From the NCBI GenBank assembly GCA_946623195.1, contig CAMOQW010000012.1, forward strand, positions 1-32,340: a stretch of DNA of 32,340 nucleotides, in the 5' to 3' direction. The notes beneath the pieces were generated by a model, which saw nothing but the letters and a program-made list of their open reading frames with translations, was not told where the DNA came from and made no database searches. The DNA is from an uncultured Prevotella sp. (GTDB lineage Bacteria > Bacteroidota > Bacteroidia > Bacteroidales > Bacteroidaceae). A program made the position numbers and the translations under genes. This document shows, piece by piece, positions 14,842 to 23,531 of this stretch; position 1 is the first letter of the stretch; the number at the start of each line of letters is the position of its first letter.

Positions 14842-14874
14842 TTCCTTTTTTTTCGAATTGAATTAAACATTTCC

Positions 14875-16383
14875 ATGATGAAGATAAAATTATTATTTTT
14901 ATTGTTGAGTCTGCTTTTTCACCTTACCATTGTGAGTGCACAAGAAGCAGAAAAGAGTGAGTTACAACAGCGTGCTGAGTCTGAAGGCAAGAAAGGAAAT
15001 GTAGCTGGTGAAAGATATCACTACATCAGAGCCTTTGAGGACTATGTCAACAAGGGAAAAATACAGCAGGGTGTAGAATGCGGCATCAAAGCGACCGCAT
15101 TGTACTACAAAGAGAACTACTACAAGGAGGCATTCGACTTGCTGCACCGCATCGACCAAAGCATTTCTGACAAGGGAAAGTCGAGCAAAGAAGAGGCAGC
15201 ACTGAACTATCTGACATCAAAGGAGCGTTTACAGATGTATGTCAGACTGAGGAAGGCAGAGAGTGCCCGGGAGCAGTTGAAAGTGATGGAGTCGCAGGCT
15301 AATGTAGCCGGCGACGATGATGTCAAGAACGACTTGCTCTATAACAAGGCCCTATTTTACTATAATATGGGCCAGACCGCGCAGGGGAATGCTATATTCA
15401 AAGAGATGGCTGGCAAACTGACCAGCCAGAAGGAGTATAGCAAGGTTGACGAGGTCTATCAGACGCTGATAGCCAATGGTCGCCGCAGCAACAACGCGAG
15501 CCTTGTGGCACAGTCGTATGCCAGTTACCTGGCCTGGAAAGACTCTGTGGCTGAGCAGAAGCTTCTTGACGAAACAGGAGCACTGAAGAAACAAATTGCC
15601 ATTAATGAAGCTGACATACAGGAAAAAGACAGTTCTCTGGCTTCACGTCGTTGGATTATCGTAGGTCTCTGCATATTGGCAGGTGCCTTGGCTGCTGTTC
15701 TGGCAGTAGGAGCTGTCGTATTGCTCCGCTATATATTGTTGACCCGTAAGCAGAAGAAAACCATTAAAATGGTGAACGAGAACAATGCCCTGAAGGCAAA
15801 GTTTATCAGCAACATCTCTGCTCAGTTGTCACCAGCCTTGCAACCCCTTGATAGCCGCATCCCTGAAGTAAGGGCGCTGAAGGACTTCTCTGACCATATC
15901 CAGACGCTATCCTCATTAGAGTGCTCGGCCGGCGAGAGTGTGGAAACGGAGAGCATCATGGTGGTGCCATTCTGTGAAGGATTGATAGACCAGATTCGTG
16001 ATAAGGTGAGAAGTGGTGTGGCACTGCATGTGAATGCTCCAAAAATGAGTGCCGATATCAACAAAGAGTATGTGTCGCATATCTTGTTGCATCTGCTGAC
16101 AAATGCCGCTGAATATACACCTGCTGACGGCTCTATCTGGCTGGACTTCAAGAAGCGTGGCGCTCATACCTTCCAGTTCTTAGTATCCAACACAGGAGAA
16201 CCTATTGCCGAAGAGAAGCGTGAAGATGTCTTTAAGCCTTTCCTCGAAATCAGGGATCTCACCAAAGGCGATGGCTTAGGATTGCCTATCTGCAAACAGA
16301 TGGCTGTAAAAATGAATGGCGACCTCAGCATTGACGGTGAGTTCACCAAAGGTACGCGTTTCGTTTTGGAGCTGCACAACTAA
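14875..16383 (+). CDS. TPR membrane protein with histidine-kinase-like domain lacking the phospho-acceptor His
   Basis: A 502 aa envelope protein. A signal peptide lies at 1-22 (cut near VSAQ). Helical TPR-like periplasmic repeats cover about 25-225, then a short coiled coil, a transmembrane helix at about 259-285 and a cytoplasmic part. The latter starts like a HisKA domain, but the line normally FLANMSHEIRTPL reads FISNISAQLSPAL, with Ala316 where the phosphorylated His should be. The ATPase fold remains: an N-box-like segment LLTNAAEYT, SNTGEPI in place of DxGxGI, and GDGLGLPI as G2 box. ATP binding may survive but autophosphorylation on the normal site cannot. It is probably co-transcribed with merR. 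ATG 14875 or 14878 may be used. It may be a signalling pseudokinase that acts by conformation. Confidence 0.85.
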   Translation: MMKIKLLFLLLSLLFHLTIVSAQEAEKSELQQRAESEGKKGNVAGERYHYIRAFEDYVNKGKIQQGVECGIKATALYYKENYYKEAFDLLHRIDQSISDKGKSSKEEAALNYLTSKERLQMYVRLRKAESAREQLKVMESQANVAGDDDVKNDLLYNKALFYYNMGQTAQGNAIFKEMAGKLTSQKEYSKVDEVYQTLIANGRRSNNASLVAQSYASYLAWKDSVAEQKLLDETGALKKQIAINEADIQEKDSSLASRRWIIVGLCILAGALAAVLAVGAVVLLRYILLTRKQKKTIKMVNENNALKAKFISNISAQLSPALQPLDSRIPEVRALKDFSDHIQTLSSLECSAGESVETESIMVVPFCEGLIDQIRDKVRSGVALHVNAPKMSADINKEYVSHILLHLLTNAAEYTPADGSIWLDFKKRGAHTFQFLVSNTGEPIAEEKREDVFKPFLEIRDLTKGDGLGLPICKQMAVKMNGDLSIDGEFTKGTRFVLELHN

Positions 16384-16414
16384 AAGTGCAGACTCCATTC
16401 CAGCAAAACAATAT

Positions 16415-17389
16415 TTATTTTGAAGGATTCCATTTATCGTTGATGCAGAATACGGCATCGACGGTAATTTTTTGTGCTTCTTTCTTTGTTAACTGGCTAC
16501 TCCAAGCGACTCGCTTGTCAGTGGCAGCTCCCTCGCCTCTATTATTGTATTCCATGTAGCGGGCAGTCTGTTTTGCTTCTTCACGCCAATGGTGCCAGCC
16601 CTCCGGACGAATCTGGCGAGGCAATTCGCAATTCATGAACAATGTATAGCCATAGTCGCGCCAAGGACGGCCCAGATAGACTTTGTCGACATGGGCATCT
16701 GCGGTAATGTTACAGTTATTAAATATGTACCCGTAGGCAACATCCTGCGGTGTAGAGGCAGCAGTGATGTATGAGTTTGCCTTGCAGAAGATGTCGCAAT
16801 GCTCAAACCATGCAGTGGATGGTCCGAAGATGAAATCGGTAGTGCCTTCAATGTAACAATCCTTGAAATAAAGACGTGTCTTGGCATTGCCGGTGTAGAC
16901 GGTGTCTTGATGTCCAAGGAAACGGCAATTAATGAAGATCAGACAGTCGCCTTCGGTATGCAAGGCTACAGCCTGTCCCAGTCGGGCAGAATTATTCTCA
17001 ACGGTGATGTTTTTCAGCGTGATACGACTGCCTTGGATCTTCAGCGTATAAGTGCGGAAGGTACCCATCCCCTTACCGATGCTAGGCAACTGGATATTGG
17101 CATGGTCATCCCAGGTGATGATGGTTTGGTCACGGTCTTCTCCGCATATCTCTATATTGGTGAGCCACTGAGGCACAACCAGTTTCTCCTTATAAGTGCC
17201 CTTCTTGACATATATAACCTTGTGGTATTCCATGAAGGCACGACAAACCTCAATGGCTTCGGCTACATTGCGGAACTGGCCCGTTCCATTGCGGTCAACC
17301 ACAATGGTGTCAGGATTGTCGAATTTGTCTTTGGCATGAACCGTCAGCAGCGTGCTGAGGGTAATGATTAGTGTCAGTAGTTTTTTCAT
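16415..17389 (-). CDS. Pectinesterase (carbohydrate esterase family 8)
   Basis: A secreted or periplasmic pectin methylesterase of 324 aa that removes methyl groups from homogalacturonan, preparing it for lyases and polygalacturonases. Residues 1-19 form a signal peptide. A right-handed parallel beta-helix follows, with the CE8 motifs in order: LGQAVAL (Gln139), GHQDTVY (Asp162), TDFIFGPSTAWFEHC (Asp185) and YLGRPWRDY (Arg241, Trp243). All expected active-site residues are present. The length is typical of a single-domain bacterial enzyme. It begins 14 bp after the relA stop on the same strand with no promoter box between, so it appears to be the last gene of the parA-relA unit. It converges with the pseudokinase gene. 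No other pectin gene is in the window. Confidence 0.93.
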   Translation of the reverse strand: MKKLLTLIITLSTLLTVHAKDKFDNPDTIVVDRNGTGQFRNVAEAIEVCRAFMEYHKVIYVKKGTYKEKLVVPQWLTNIEICGEDRDQTIITWDDHANIQLPSIGKGMGTFRTYTLKIQGSRITLKNITVENNSARLGQAVALHTEGDCLIFINCRFLGHQDTVYTGNAKTRLYFKDCYIEGTTDFIFGPSTAWFEHCDIFCKANSYITAASTPQDVAYGYIFNNCNITADAHVDKVYLGRPWRDYGYTLFMNCELPRQIRPEGWHHWREEAKQTARYMEYNNRGEGAATDKRVAWSSQLTKKEAQKITVDAVFCINDKWNPSK

Positions 17390-17403
17390 ATCGCTATTGT
17401 TGT

Positions 17404-19677
17404 TTACATGATTTGTGTAACATCTTTGATATCCCCTATTTTCTTGAGGTTTTCCATGATGGCCTTCACGTCGTCGCGGTCATGAACTCGTAATTCGATA
17501 GAACCGTCAAACATGCCGTCTTCACTCGTGATAGTCAGTCTATGGATGTTGACACTCATCTGGTTAGAGATGACGCCGCAGATATCCATCAGCATACCCA
17601 TACGATCGATTCCTTGCAGGCGGATGGTAGCATCAAAGAACAATTTTTTATGCATGTCCCACTTGGCATCGAGGATGCGGTTGCCAAAGCTGGCCTTCAG
17701 TTTGTTAGCAACAGGGCAGGCACGCTTGTGGATTTCTATTTGATGTTTCCCGTCGATGAAGCCCAAGATGTCGTCGCCAGGGATGGGGTGGCAACAGTGC
17801 TTAAACTTAAACTGGGCAATATTCTCGTCAGTAATAAAGATGGGCTTCTTCCGGTTGAACTTCTCTGGTACAGTGAAGAAATCTTGCTTGCTTTTTTCTT
17901 CCGCCTTTTCATCTTTCTTGTCTTTCAGGAAAGGCACCAGACGACGCCAGCCCTTCTTACCAGAGTGGGAGTCTTTACCGTTCAGTTCATCTACATCTTT
18001 CTCACCCAGCAGAATAGTCTTGTCGCCTATGGCTTGGAAGAATTCTTCGCGGCTGCGGGATTCGTGAAATTCTGTGAGCTGGTTGGCAGCGGCCTGGATG
18101 TTTTCAATGGAGTTCTTCTTACAGAATTCGTTGAACATTTGCTCACCCTCCTTCTGCTGTGCGCGGAAGTCACGGCGCAAAATGGCCTGAATCTTAGCCT
18201 TGGCCTTGGCTGTTGACACAAAATTAATCCACGAAGGTTGAACATGCTGGGACTTGGAGGTCAGAATCTCTACCTGATCGCCACTTTGCAATTTATGGCT
18301 CAGCGGTACCAATTTGTGATTGACTTTAGCCCCGATGCAGTGTGAGCCCAGGAAGGTATGGATGCTGAAGGCAAAGTCGAGGGCCGTACACCCCGTAGGC
18401 ATCGTCTTGATTTCACCCTTGGGCGTAAAGACAAAAATTTCTGAAGCAAAGAGGTTGAGTTTGATGGCATCGAGGAAGTCCATGGCATCAGGCTGAGGGT
18501 CATCCAGAATCTCTTTGATGGTGCGCAGCCAGTCGTTGAGTTCACTCTCGTCCTCGGTATATTCGGAATCTTCGCCCTCCTTGTATTTCCAGTGTGCAGC
18601 AAAACCCTGTTCTGCTATCTCGTCCATCCTATCGGAACGTATCTGTACTTCTATCCATCGTCCTTGTCGCGACATCAAAGTAACATGTAGGGCCTGATAG
18701 CCATTAGCTTTGGGATGGTTGAGCCAGTCGCGCAGGCGGTCCGGGTGGCTCTTGTATATTTTGGAGATGGCAACATAGATGTTGAAGCATTCGTTGACCT
18801 CTTCCTCACGCTTGCCGGGGGTGAAAATAATACGGACCGCCAGAATGTCAAACACTTCCTCGAAGGTGACATGCTTGTTCTGCATCTTGGTCCATATAGA
18901 ATAAGGCGTCTTGACACGTTCCTTAATCTGGTATTTGATACCCATCTTTTTGAGTTCTTCCTCAATGGGAGCTGTAAACTGGTCGAACAGTTCGTGACGC
19001 GATGCCTCGGTAGATGCCAGCTTTGACTTGATGCTGGCATACTCCTCAGGATGTTCATATTGGAAGGAGAGATTCTCTAATTCCGATTTGATTTTGTTGA
19101 GTCCCAGACGATTGGCCAGCGGGGCATATATGTAAAGCGTCTCGCCCGCAATCTTATACTGCTTGTTGGCAGGCTGTGACTGCAGCGTACGCATGTTGTG
19201 CAGACGGTCGCAAATCTTGATGAGGATGACGCGGATGTCTTCACTCATGGTGAGCAGCAATTTTTTGAAATTCTCGGCCTGCGCTGATGCCTGTTCGCCG
19301 AAAATGCCACCGCTGATTTTGGTCAGGCCATCAACGATTTGAGCTATCTTGGGACCGAAGATATTCGAGATGTCCTCAGTGGTATAGTCGGTATCTTCTA
19401 CCACGTCGTGCAGCAAGGCGGCACAGATGCTGGTAGAGCCCAGACCGACCTCTTCGCAGGCTATCTGGGCGACGGCAATAGGATGCATGATGTAGGGCTC
19501 TCCGCTGAGTCGGCGGACTCCCTTATGAGCCTGCCGGGCAAAGTTGAACGCCTTGGTGATGATATCTGTTTTCTTGCGATGGCGTGATGCCAGGTAAGTG
19601 TCAAGTAATCGTTGGAATGCGTCGTTAATGAGTTTGTCATCAGCGGCTTCACGCATCATGTCCTCATCCATAGTCAT
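17404..19677 (-). CDS. relA: Bifunctional (p)ppGpp synthetase/hydrolase, RelA/SpoT homologue
   Basis: The long cytosolic RSH enzyme of the stringent response, 757 aa, which makes and degrades (p)ppGpp. The HD hydrolase domain is intact, with His51, His65 (IMHPIAVA), His90-Asp91 and Glu94-Asp95 in ALLHDVVEDT. The synthetase domain (about 230-390) contains GYQALHVTL and EVQIRSDRMDEIAEQG. A TGS domain (about 410-475) contains TPKGEIKTMPTGCTALDFAF, then come a helical and zinc-finger-like region with HCCHPIPGDDI and a C-terminal ACT domain (about 680-757). Having both halves intact, it should be bifunctional, unlike E. coli RelA. ATG at 19677 (MTMDED) was used; the ATG at 19671 is also possible. 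It follows the lytic transglycosylase gene after 24 bp. Confidence 0.96.
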   Translation of the reverse strand: MTMDEDMMREAADDKLINDAFQRLLDTYLASRHRKKTDIITKAFNFARQAHKGVRRLSGEPYIMHPIAVAQIACEEVGLGSTSICAALLHDVVEDTDYTTEDISNIFGPKIAQIVDGLTKISGGIFGEQASAQAENFKKLLLTMSEDIRVILIKICDRLHNMRTLQSQPANKQYKIAGETLYIYAPLANRLGLNKIKSELENLSFQYEHPEEYASIKSKLASTEASRHELFDQFTAPIEEELKKMGIKYQIKERVKTPYSIWTKMQNKHVTFEEVFDILAVRIIFTPGKREEEVNECFNIYVAISKIYKSHPDRLRDWLNHPKANGYQALHVTLMSRQGRWIEVQIRSDRMDEIAEQGFAAHWKYKEGEDSEYTEDESELNDWLRTIKEILDDPQPDAMDFLDAIKLNLFASEIFVFTPKGEIKTMPTGCTALDFAFSIHTFLGSHCIGAKVNHKLVPLSHKLQSGDQVEILTSKSQHVQPSWINFVSTAKAKAKIQAILRRDFRAQQKEGEQMFNEFCKKNSIENIQAAANQLTEFHESRSREEFFQAIGDKTILLGEKDVDELNGKDSHSGKKGWRRLVPFLKDKKDEKAEEKSKQDFFTVPEKFNRKKPIFITDENIAQFKFKHCCHPIPGDDILGFIDGKHQIEIHKRACPVANKLKASFGNRILDAKWDMHKKLFFDATIRLQGIDRMGMLMDICGVISNQMSVNIHRLTITSEDGMFDGSIELRVHDRDDVKAIMENLKKIGDIKDVTQIM

Positions 19678-19701
19678 ATAACTTTTAATTAATAAATACC
19701 A

Positions 19702-21024
19702 TTATCTGCGACGGCGCTTGCTGCTTGTTTTGCGCTTCGCAGTACTACGCTTGCGGCTAGCTGATGTACGCTTTCGGGTGGCTGTAGTACGTTTACGGCT
19801 TGCAGTGGAGCGTTTGCTGCGAACAGCTGTGCGGCTTCTGCCGACGCTGGCTCGCTTGCCGCGTACGTAGCGTTTGCTTTTGTGATAGTAGGTCGGCACG
19901 TCGTCATTGACCTCCACCTCGACGCGCTTGTTCAGGAGCTCGTCGGCTTTATAATTGTAGATGGAATCTTCCAGATCGATAAAACGGCTTACCTCGGTGA
20001 TGGGCAGACGGATAGGAGAAGGCTCCGTGGCTCCTGGCACGATGTCGCGCCGATACATGGGATTGAGCGAGCGGAGCAGGTCGATGTTCAGTCCCACCAT
20101 CTCGGCTATTTGCTCCAAATGTACGTTGCGACTTACCATGACGGTGTCAGTTTTGGCAGGCAGTCGGGTAGTCATCGGACAGATATTGTGCTGCGAGTAG
20201 TAAGTCATGATATAATTGGCGGCTATAAATGCCGGCACGTATCCACGTGTCTCTCGTGGCAAATAGGGATAGATATGCCAATAGTCCTTGTTGTCGCCAC
20301 CAGACCGGCGAATGGCTTTGTTGATGTTCTCCGGTCCGCAATTATAGGCCGCGATGACCAGATTCCAGTCGCCGAATATCTTGTAGAGGTCGCGTAGGTA
20401 ATGGGCTGCGGCATAGGACGACTTCAAAGGATCTCGGCGCTCGTCGACCAGTGAATTCAGTTTCAATCCATACTGCTTGCCCGTAGCCGGCATAAACTGC
20501 CAGAGTCCTGCCGCTCCCACACGGCTGACTGCCTTAGGGTTGAGTGCCGACTCTATGATGGGCAGGTATTTCAGCTCCAGCGGCAACTGATAAGCCTCCA
20601 AAGCCTCTTCGAAGATGGGTATGTAGAAATTGGAAGCACCCAGCATGTAGCTGATGCTGTGACGCAGGCGTCCGCTATAGCGGTCGATGAATTTCTGTAC
20701 CACCTCATTGTAGGCCATCTCCATAATGCATGGTATGCGTGACAGCCGGTCGATGTACTCCTCGCGGGAATAGGTGGGGTTGACATCGCGCATATTGCAG
20801 TCTTCAGCTTCCAGATATGTCTTCGACATATAGAGGTTGAGCAGCGAGTCGAGGTCATAAGTCATGGCCTCGGGAAATTCGATAACCTCTTCGTTGCCCG
20901 TCTTGTCGAGCACCACGATCTCATCTTCTTCATCAGCCACGTCCTCGTCATCTACCACATCCTGCCCCCAGGCGTTAAGCGAGGTCATGAAGGCCAGTAG
21001 CATCAATAGTATCTTGTTGTTCAT
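19702..21024 (-). CDS. Membrane-bound lytic murein transglycosylase D-like, with basic tail
   Basis: A periplasmic peptidoglycan lytic transglycosylase (GH23 fold) of 440 aa. A signal peptide covers 1-20, followed by a very acidic stretch (22-36). The SLT domain spans about 140-280. Catalytic Glu158 lies in IIESALNPKAVS, with GAAGLWQFMPATGKQYG and IAAYNCGPENI downstream, all standard for MltD-like enzymes. Residues about 293-342 look like one divergent LysM module. Family members usually end with LysM repeats; here residues 382-440 form an unusual Arg/Lys/Ser/Thr tail with three repeats of the form (S/T)RKR(T/S)(T/S)A. The protein has no Cys lipobox. It lies between DUF5683 and relA in a segregation and cell-wall unit. 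Confidence 0.92.
   Translation of the reverse strand: MNNKILLMLLAFMTSLNAWGQDVVDDEDVADEEDEIVVLDKTGNEEVIEFPEAMTYDLDSLLNLYMSKTYLEAEDCNMRDVNPTYSREEYIDRLSRIPCIMEMAYNEVVQKFIDRYSGRLRHSISYMLGASNFYIPIFEEALEAYQLPLELKYLPIIESALNPKAVSRVGAAGLWQFMPATGKQYGLKLNSLVDERRDPLKSSYAAAHYLRDLYKIFGDWNLVIAAYNCGPENINKAIRRSGGDNKDYWHIYPYLPRETRGYVPAFIAANYIMTYYSQHNICPMTTRLPAKTDTVMVSRNVHLEQIAEMVGLNIDLLRSLNPMYRRDIVPGATEPSPIRLPITEVSRFIDLEDSIYNYKADELLNKRVEVEVNDDVPTYYHKSKRYVRGKRASVGRSRTAVRSKRSTASRKRTTATRKRTSASRKRSTAKRKTSSKRRRR
19738..19800 (-). repeat. Three 21-bp coding repeats, basic tail of the transglycosylase
   Basis: Codes for SRKRTTA, TRKRTSA and SRKRSTA (residues 409-429). The surrounding 60 residues are also basic, but the 7-residue period is clearest here. 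Confidence 0.7.
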
Positions 21025-21049
21025 AATTATTCCGTATTTGTTAGGGTTG

Positions 21050-21742
21050 TTAAAAGTTCAGGCTGCAGTTGACGCCGATTGATTCGGCTTGCAGCGGGTT
21101 GCCTCCAGAATGATTGGGAATGACAGCAGGCTCCACCTTGAGGCTGAGGTCTTTGGAGATGTCGAATACCGACAGCTCTGCGTCCACGTAGGCATCGATG
21201 ACGGAGAGAGCATAGACACCAAGCATCACAAAGAAACTCAAGTCGCGCCAGCGACGATATTTGTCTTTACGGTTCTTGAAGATTTCCTTGTATCGCTCCT
21301 CGTTGGCAGAGGTGATCTGTGTGCCCAGATGTAGGAATTTGTTGTATGATTGCGTGGTGGGGTCGTTGTCCATGATGTCGAGATAGGCCTGTGAATAGTC
21401 CTTGTACATCATGTTGTTCCACGACATGGCGTAGATGCATCCCATGAATCCGCCATAGATGATGGGCAGTTTCCAGAACTTGCGATTATAGATTTGTCCT
21501 GCTCCCGGCAGCACCATTGCCAGCCAGAGTGCTCGCTGCGGGTCGGGCCGCCATGTTGCCCAGTCGCGCTTGACCTTCTGTTTTGATTTTTTCTTGACGA
21601 CTACCGACATGGTGTCGCCTGTCAGTGCCCGGGCATCCACAGCGGCAAGAGAATCCATCACAGCCAGTGTGGAATCTGCCTGTTGGGCACGGCCTGTCAG
21701 TACTGTTCCCAACATGATGACGGTCACTATGAATCTAATCAT
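21050..21742 (-). CDS. DUF5683 family envelope protein
   Basis: A 230 aa protein of unknown function, typical of Bacteroidota, found next to parAB and a lytic transglycosylase. A signal peptide (MIRFIVTVIMLGTVLTGRAQ) is followed by a polar region. The conserved core ALWLAMVLPGAGQIYNRKFWKLPIIYGG carries a hydrophobic helix, more are seen at GCIYAMSW and FFVMLGVYALSVID, and the end SLNF resembles an outer-membrane strand. ATG 21742 was chosen because AAGG precedes it closely and it gives a compact signal peptide; ATG 21760 would add six residues. The start overlaps the parB end by 8 bp, so translation is probably coupled. A link with envelope growth is inferred only from gene order. Confidence 0.85.
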   Translation of the reverse strand: MIRFIVTVIMLGTVLTGRAQQADSTLAVMDSLAAVDARALTGDTMSVVVKKKSKQKVKRDWATWRPDPQRALWLAMVLPGAGQIYNRKFWKLPIIYGGFMGCIYAMSWNNMMYKDYSQAYLDIMDNDPTTQSYNKFLHLGTQITSANEERYKEIFKNRKDKYRRWRDLSFFVMLGVYALSVIDAYVDAELSVFDISKDLSLKVEPAVIPNHSGGNPLQAESIGVNCSLNF

Positions 21743-22661
21743 TTGCCTTATCCAATGCATTCATGATACGTTCCAATTCTTCCTCATTGTCGAACTGGAT
21801 GCTGATTTTGCCTTTGCCTTTGGGCGAACAAGTCATCTGCACCTTGGCCTGGAAGAATTGAGCCAGCCGTTCCTTTAACACGTTGAATTCCTCAGGCAGC
21901 TGCGCCTTTGTGACGATTTTGCCGCGTGATGTTTTTACGTCTTCACCATTTTTCAAGGCTTGCACCATTTCTTCCACTTTGCGTACGGAAAGCTGTTGTT
22001 GCTGGACCTCGCGGAAGAGTTTTATTTGCTGCGACGGACTGTCGATGGCCAGCAGTGCCCGGGCGTGTCCCATTTCTATCTCATGGTTTTTCAGTGCCAT
22101 TTGCACCTGGGCAGGCAATTTCAACAGTCGCATATAGTTGGTGACGGCGGCACGGCTTTTCCCTACACGCTCGGAAATTTTGGCCTGCGTCATGCCCGAC
22201 GTTTCTGACAGATGCTGGTAAGCCAGAGCTATCTCAATGGCGTTGAGGTCTTCGCGCTGGATGTTTTCGACAAGTGCCATTTCCATAGCGTTCTGGTCCT
22301 CAACGGTGACGATGTAGGCAGGAATCTTGTTGAGGCCAGCCAACTGAGAGGCCCGCCACCGACGCTCACCGGCAATAATCTGATAGGTGTCGTCGGCCAT
22401 TTTTCGCACTGTGATAGGCTGTATGATTCCCAGTTCACGGATGCTGGTGGTCAGTTCCTGCAGTGCGTTCTCGTCGAACTCGCGACGAGGCTGGTTGGGA
22501 TTGGGATGAATCAGTTGAATGTCGATTTCGTTAAGGTTTGACGAGCCTTCCGTCTTCACCTCGTTATGGGTATCTATGAGAGCATCGAGTCCGCGTCCGT
22601 TCCCGATGTCGTCGAGTCCGCGTCCCAGCACGCTCGAAGCATATTTCTTTTTTACTGCCAT
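21735..22661 (-). CDS. parB: Chromosome partitioning protein ParB
   Basis: A 308 aa CTP-dependent DNA clamp that loads at parS sites and works with ParA in segregating the chromosome origin. The ParB/Srx domain contains the arginine-rich signature GERRWRA and ENIQREDLN. A helix-turn-helix follows at about 150-175 (MTQAKISERVGKSRAAVTNY), and a helical C-terminal dimer region ends the protein. The start MAVKKKYASSVLGRGLDDI resembles the ParA-contact tail of Bacteroidota ParB proteins. It begins 11 bp after parA. I did not find a convincing palindromic parS site in the window. Confidence 0.95.
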   Translation of the reverse strand: MAVKKKYASSVLGRGLDDIGNGRGLDALIDTHNEVKTEGSSNLNEIDIQLIHPNPNQPRREFDENALQELTTSIRELGIIQPITVRKMADDTYQIIAGERRWRASQLAGLNKIPAYIVTVEDQNAMEMALVENIQREDLNAIEIALAYQHLSETSGMTQAKISERVGKSRAAVTNYMRLLKLPAQVQMALKNHEIEMGHARALLAIDSPSQQIKLFREVQQQQLSVRKVEEMVQALKNGEDVKTSRGKIVTKAQLPEEFNVLKERLAQFFQAKVQMTCSPKGKGKISIQFDNEEELERIMNALDKAND

Positions 22662-22672
22662 AAGCGTTGATG

Positions 22673-23437
22673 TTATACGTTCTTGTTGATTATTTCCCTT
22701 GCCAGTGCCAGATGGTTTTTCGAACCGGTAGATTCCGCATCGTAGAGGATGACAGGCAATCCGTGTGAGGGACTCTCCGACAACTTGACGTTACGCTGGA
22801 TGACGGTCTTGAACACCAGTTCCTGGAAGTGGCGTTTCACCTCGTCATAAATCTGGTTGGCCAGGCGCAGGCGAGAGTCGTACATGGTGAGCAGGAATCC
22901 CTCGATTTCCAATTTCGGATTCAGTTTCTGTTTGATAATCTTGATGGTGTTGAGCAGTTTTGAGATGCCCTCCAATGCGAAGTATTCGCACTGGACAGGT
23001 ATGATGACGGAGTCGGCAGCCGTCAGTGCGTTGACGGTGATGAGTCCCAGCGACGGCGAGCAGTCGATGAGTATGTAGTCGTAGTCGTTGCGGATGGGCT
23101 CCAGCAGTTGGCCTATCACCTTTTCACGGTTCTGGAGGTTGAGCATTTCAATTTCGGCGCCCACCAGGTCGATGTGGCTGGGTATGATATCTAGTCTTTC
23201 GATGTCTGTGGTATAGACGGCATCACGAACGTCGGCCTTATCGATAATGCACTCGTAGAGCGAGCAGTCCACTTCCTGAATATTTACGCCCAATCCGCTG
23301 GAGGCGTTGGCCTGCGGGTCGGCATCCACCACGAGTACGTTCTTCTCCAGAGTTGCCAGCGATGCGGCCAAATTGATGGTTGTCGTGGTTTTTCCCACAC
23401 CGCCTTTCTGATTGGCTAATGCGATAATCTTTCCCAT
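22673..23437 (-). CDS. parA: Chromosome partitioning ATPase ParA (Soj)
   Basis: A 254 aa Walker-type ATPase that forms DNA-bound gradients and moves ParB-parS complexes. The deviant Walker A KGGVGKTTT is at 11-19, Walker A' is VLVVDADPQAN, and Walker B is YILIDCSPSLGLIT. The length and absence of an N-terminal helix-turn-helix fit the chromosomal type Ia-short/Soj form. It is the first gene of a six-gene unit (parA, parB, DUF5683, transglycosylase, relA, pectinesterase) and has its own -7 box 34 bp upstream, divergent from surE. Confidence 0.96.
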   Translation of the reverse strand: MGKIIALANQKGGVGKTTTTINLAASLATLEKNVLVVDADPQANASSGLGVNIQEVDCSLYECIIDKADVRDAVYTTDIERLDIIPSHIDLVGAEIEMLNLQNREKVIGQLLEPIRNDYDYILIDCSPSLGLITVNALTAADSVIIPVQCEYFALEGISKLLNTIKIIKQKLNPKLEIEGFLLTMYDSRLRLANQIYDEVKRHFQELVFKTVIQRNVKLSESPSHGLPVILYDAESTGSKNHLALAREIINKNV

Positions 23438-23470
23438 AGTTTTGCTAATACATATTTATATAATAGGCTG

Positions 23471-23478
23471 CAAAGGTA
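23471..23478 (-). promoter_or_regulatory. -7 box TACCTTTG for the parA unit
   Basis: TACCTTTG on the minus strand, 33 bp upstream of the parA ATG. The -33 slot at 19 nt falls in the heptamer array. Confidence 0.65.
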
Positions 23479-23490
23479 CAATAAAATATT

Positions 23491-23518
23491 CATAATTCAT
23501 AATTCATAATTCATAATT
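23491..23518. repeat. Four perfect CATAATT heptamers in the parA/surE divergent promoter
   Basis: Identical in length and sequence to the array at 14433-14460 and in the same type of location. Both -33 positions of the divergent pair lie in it. Confidence 0.9.
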
Positions 23519-23531
23519 TAAATTTATTTTG

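Noticed and set aside
21735..23437. Search for a parS site in and around parAB
   Set aside because: I found no convincing 14-16 bp palindrome; parS may lie elsewhere.
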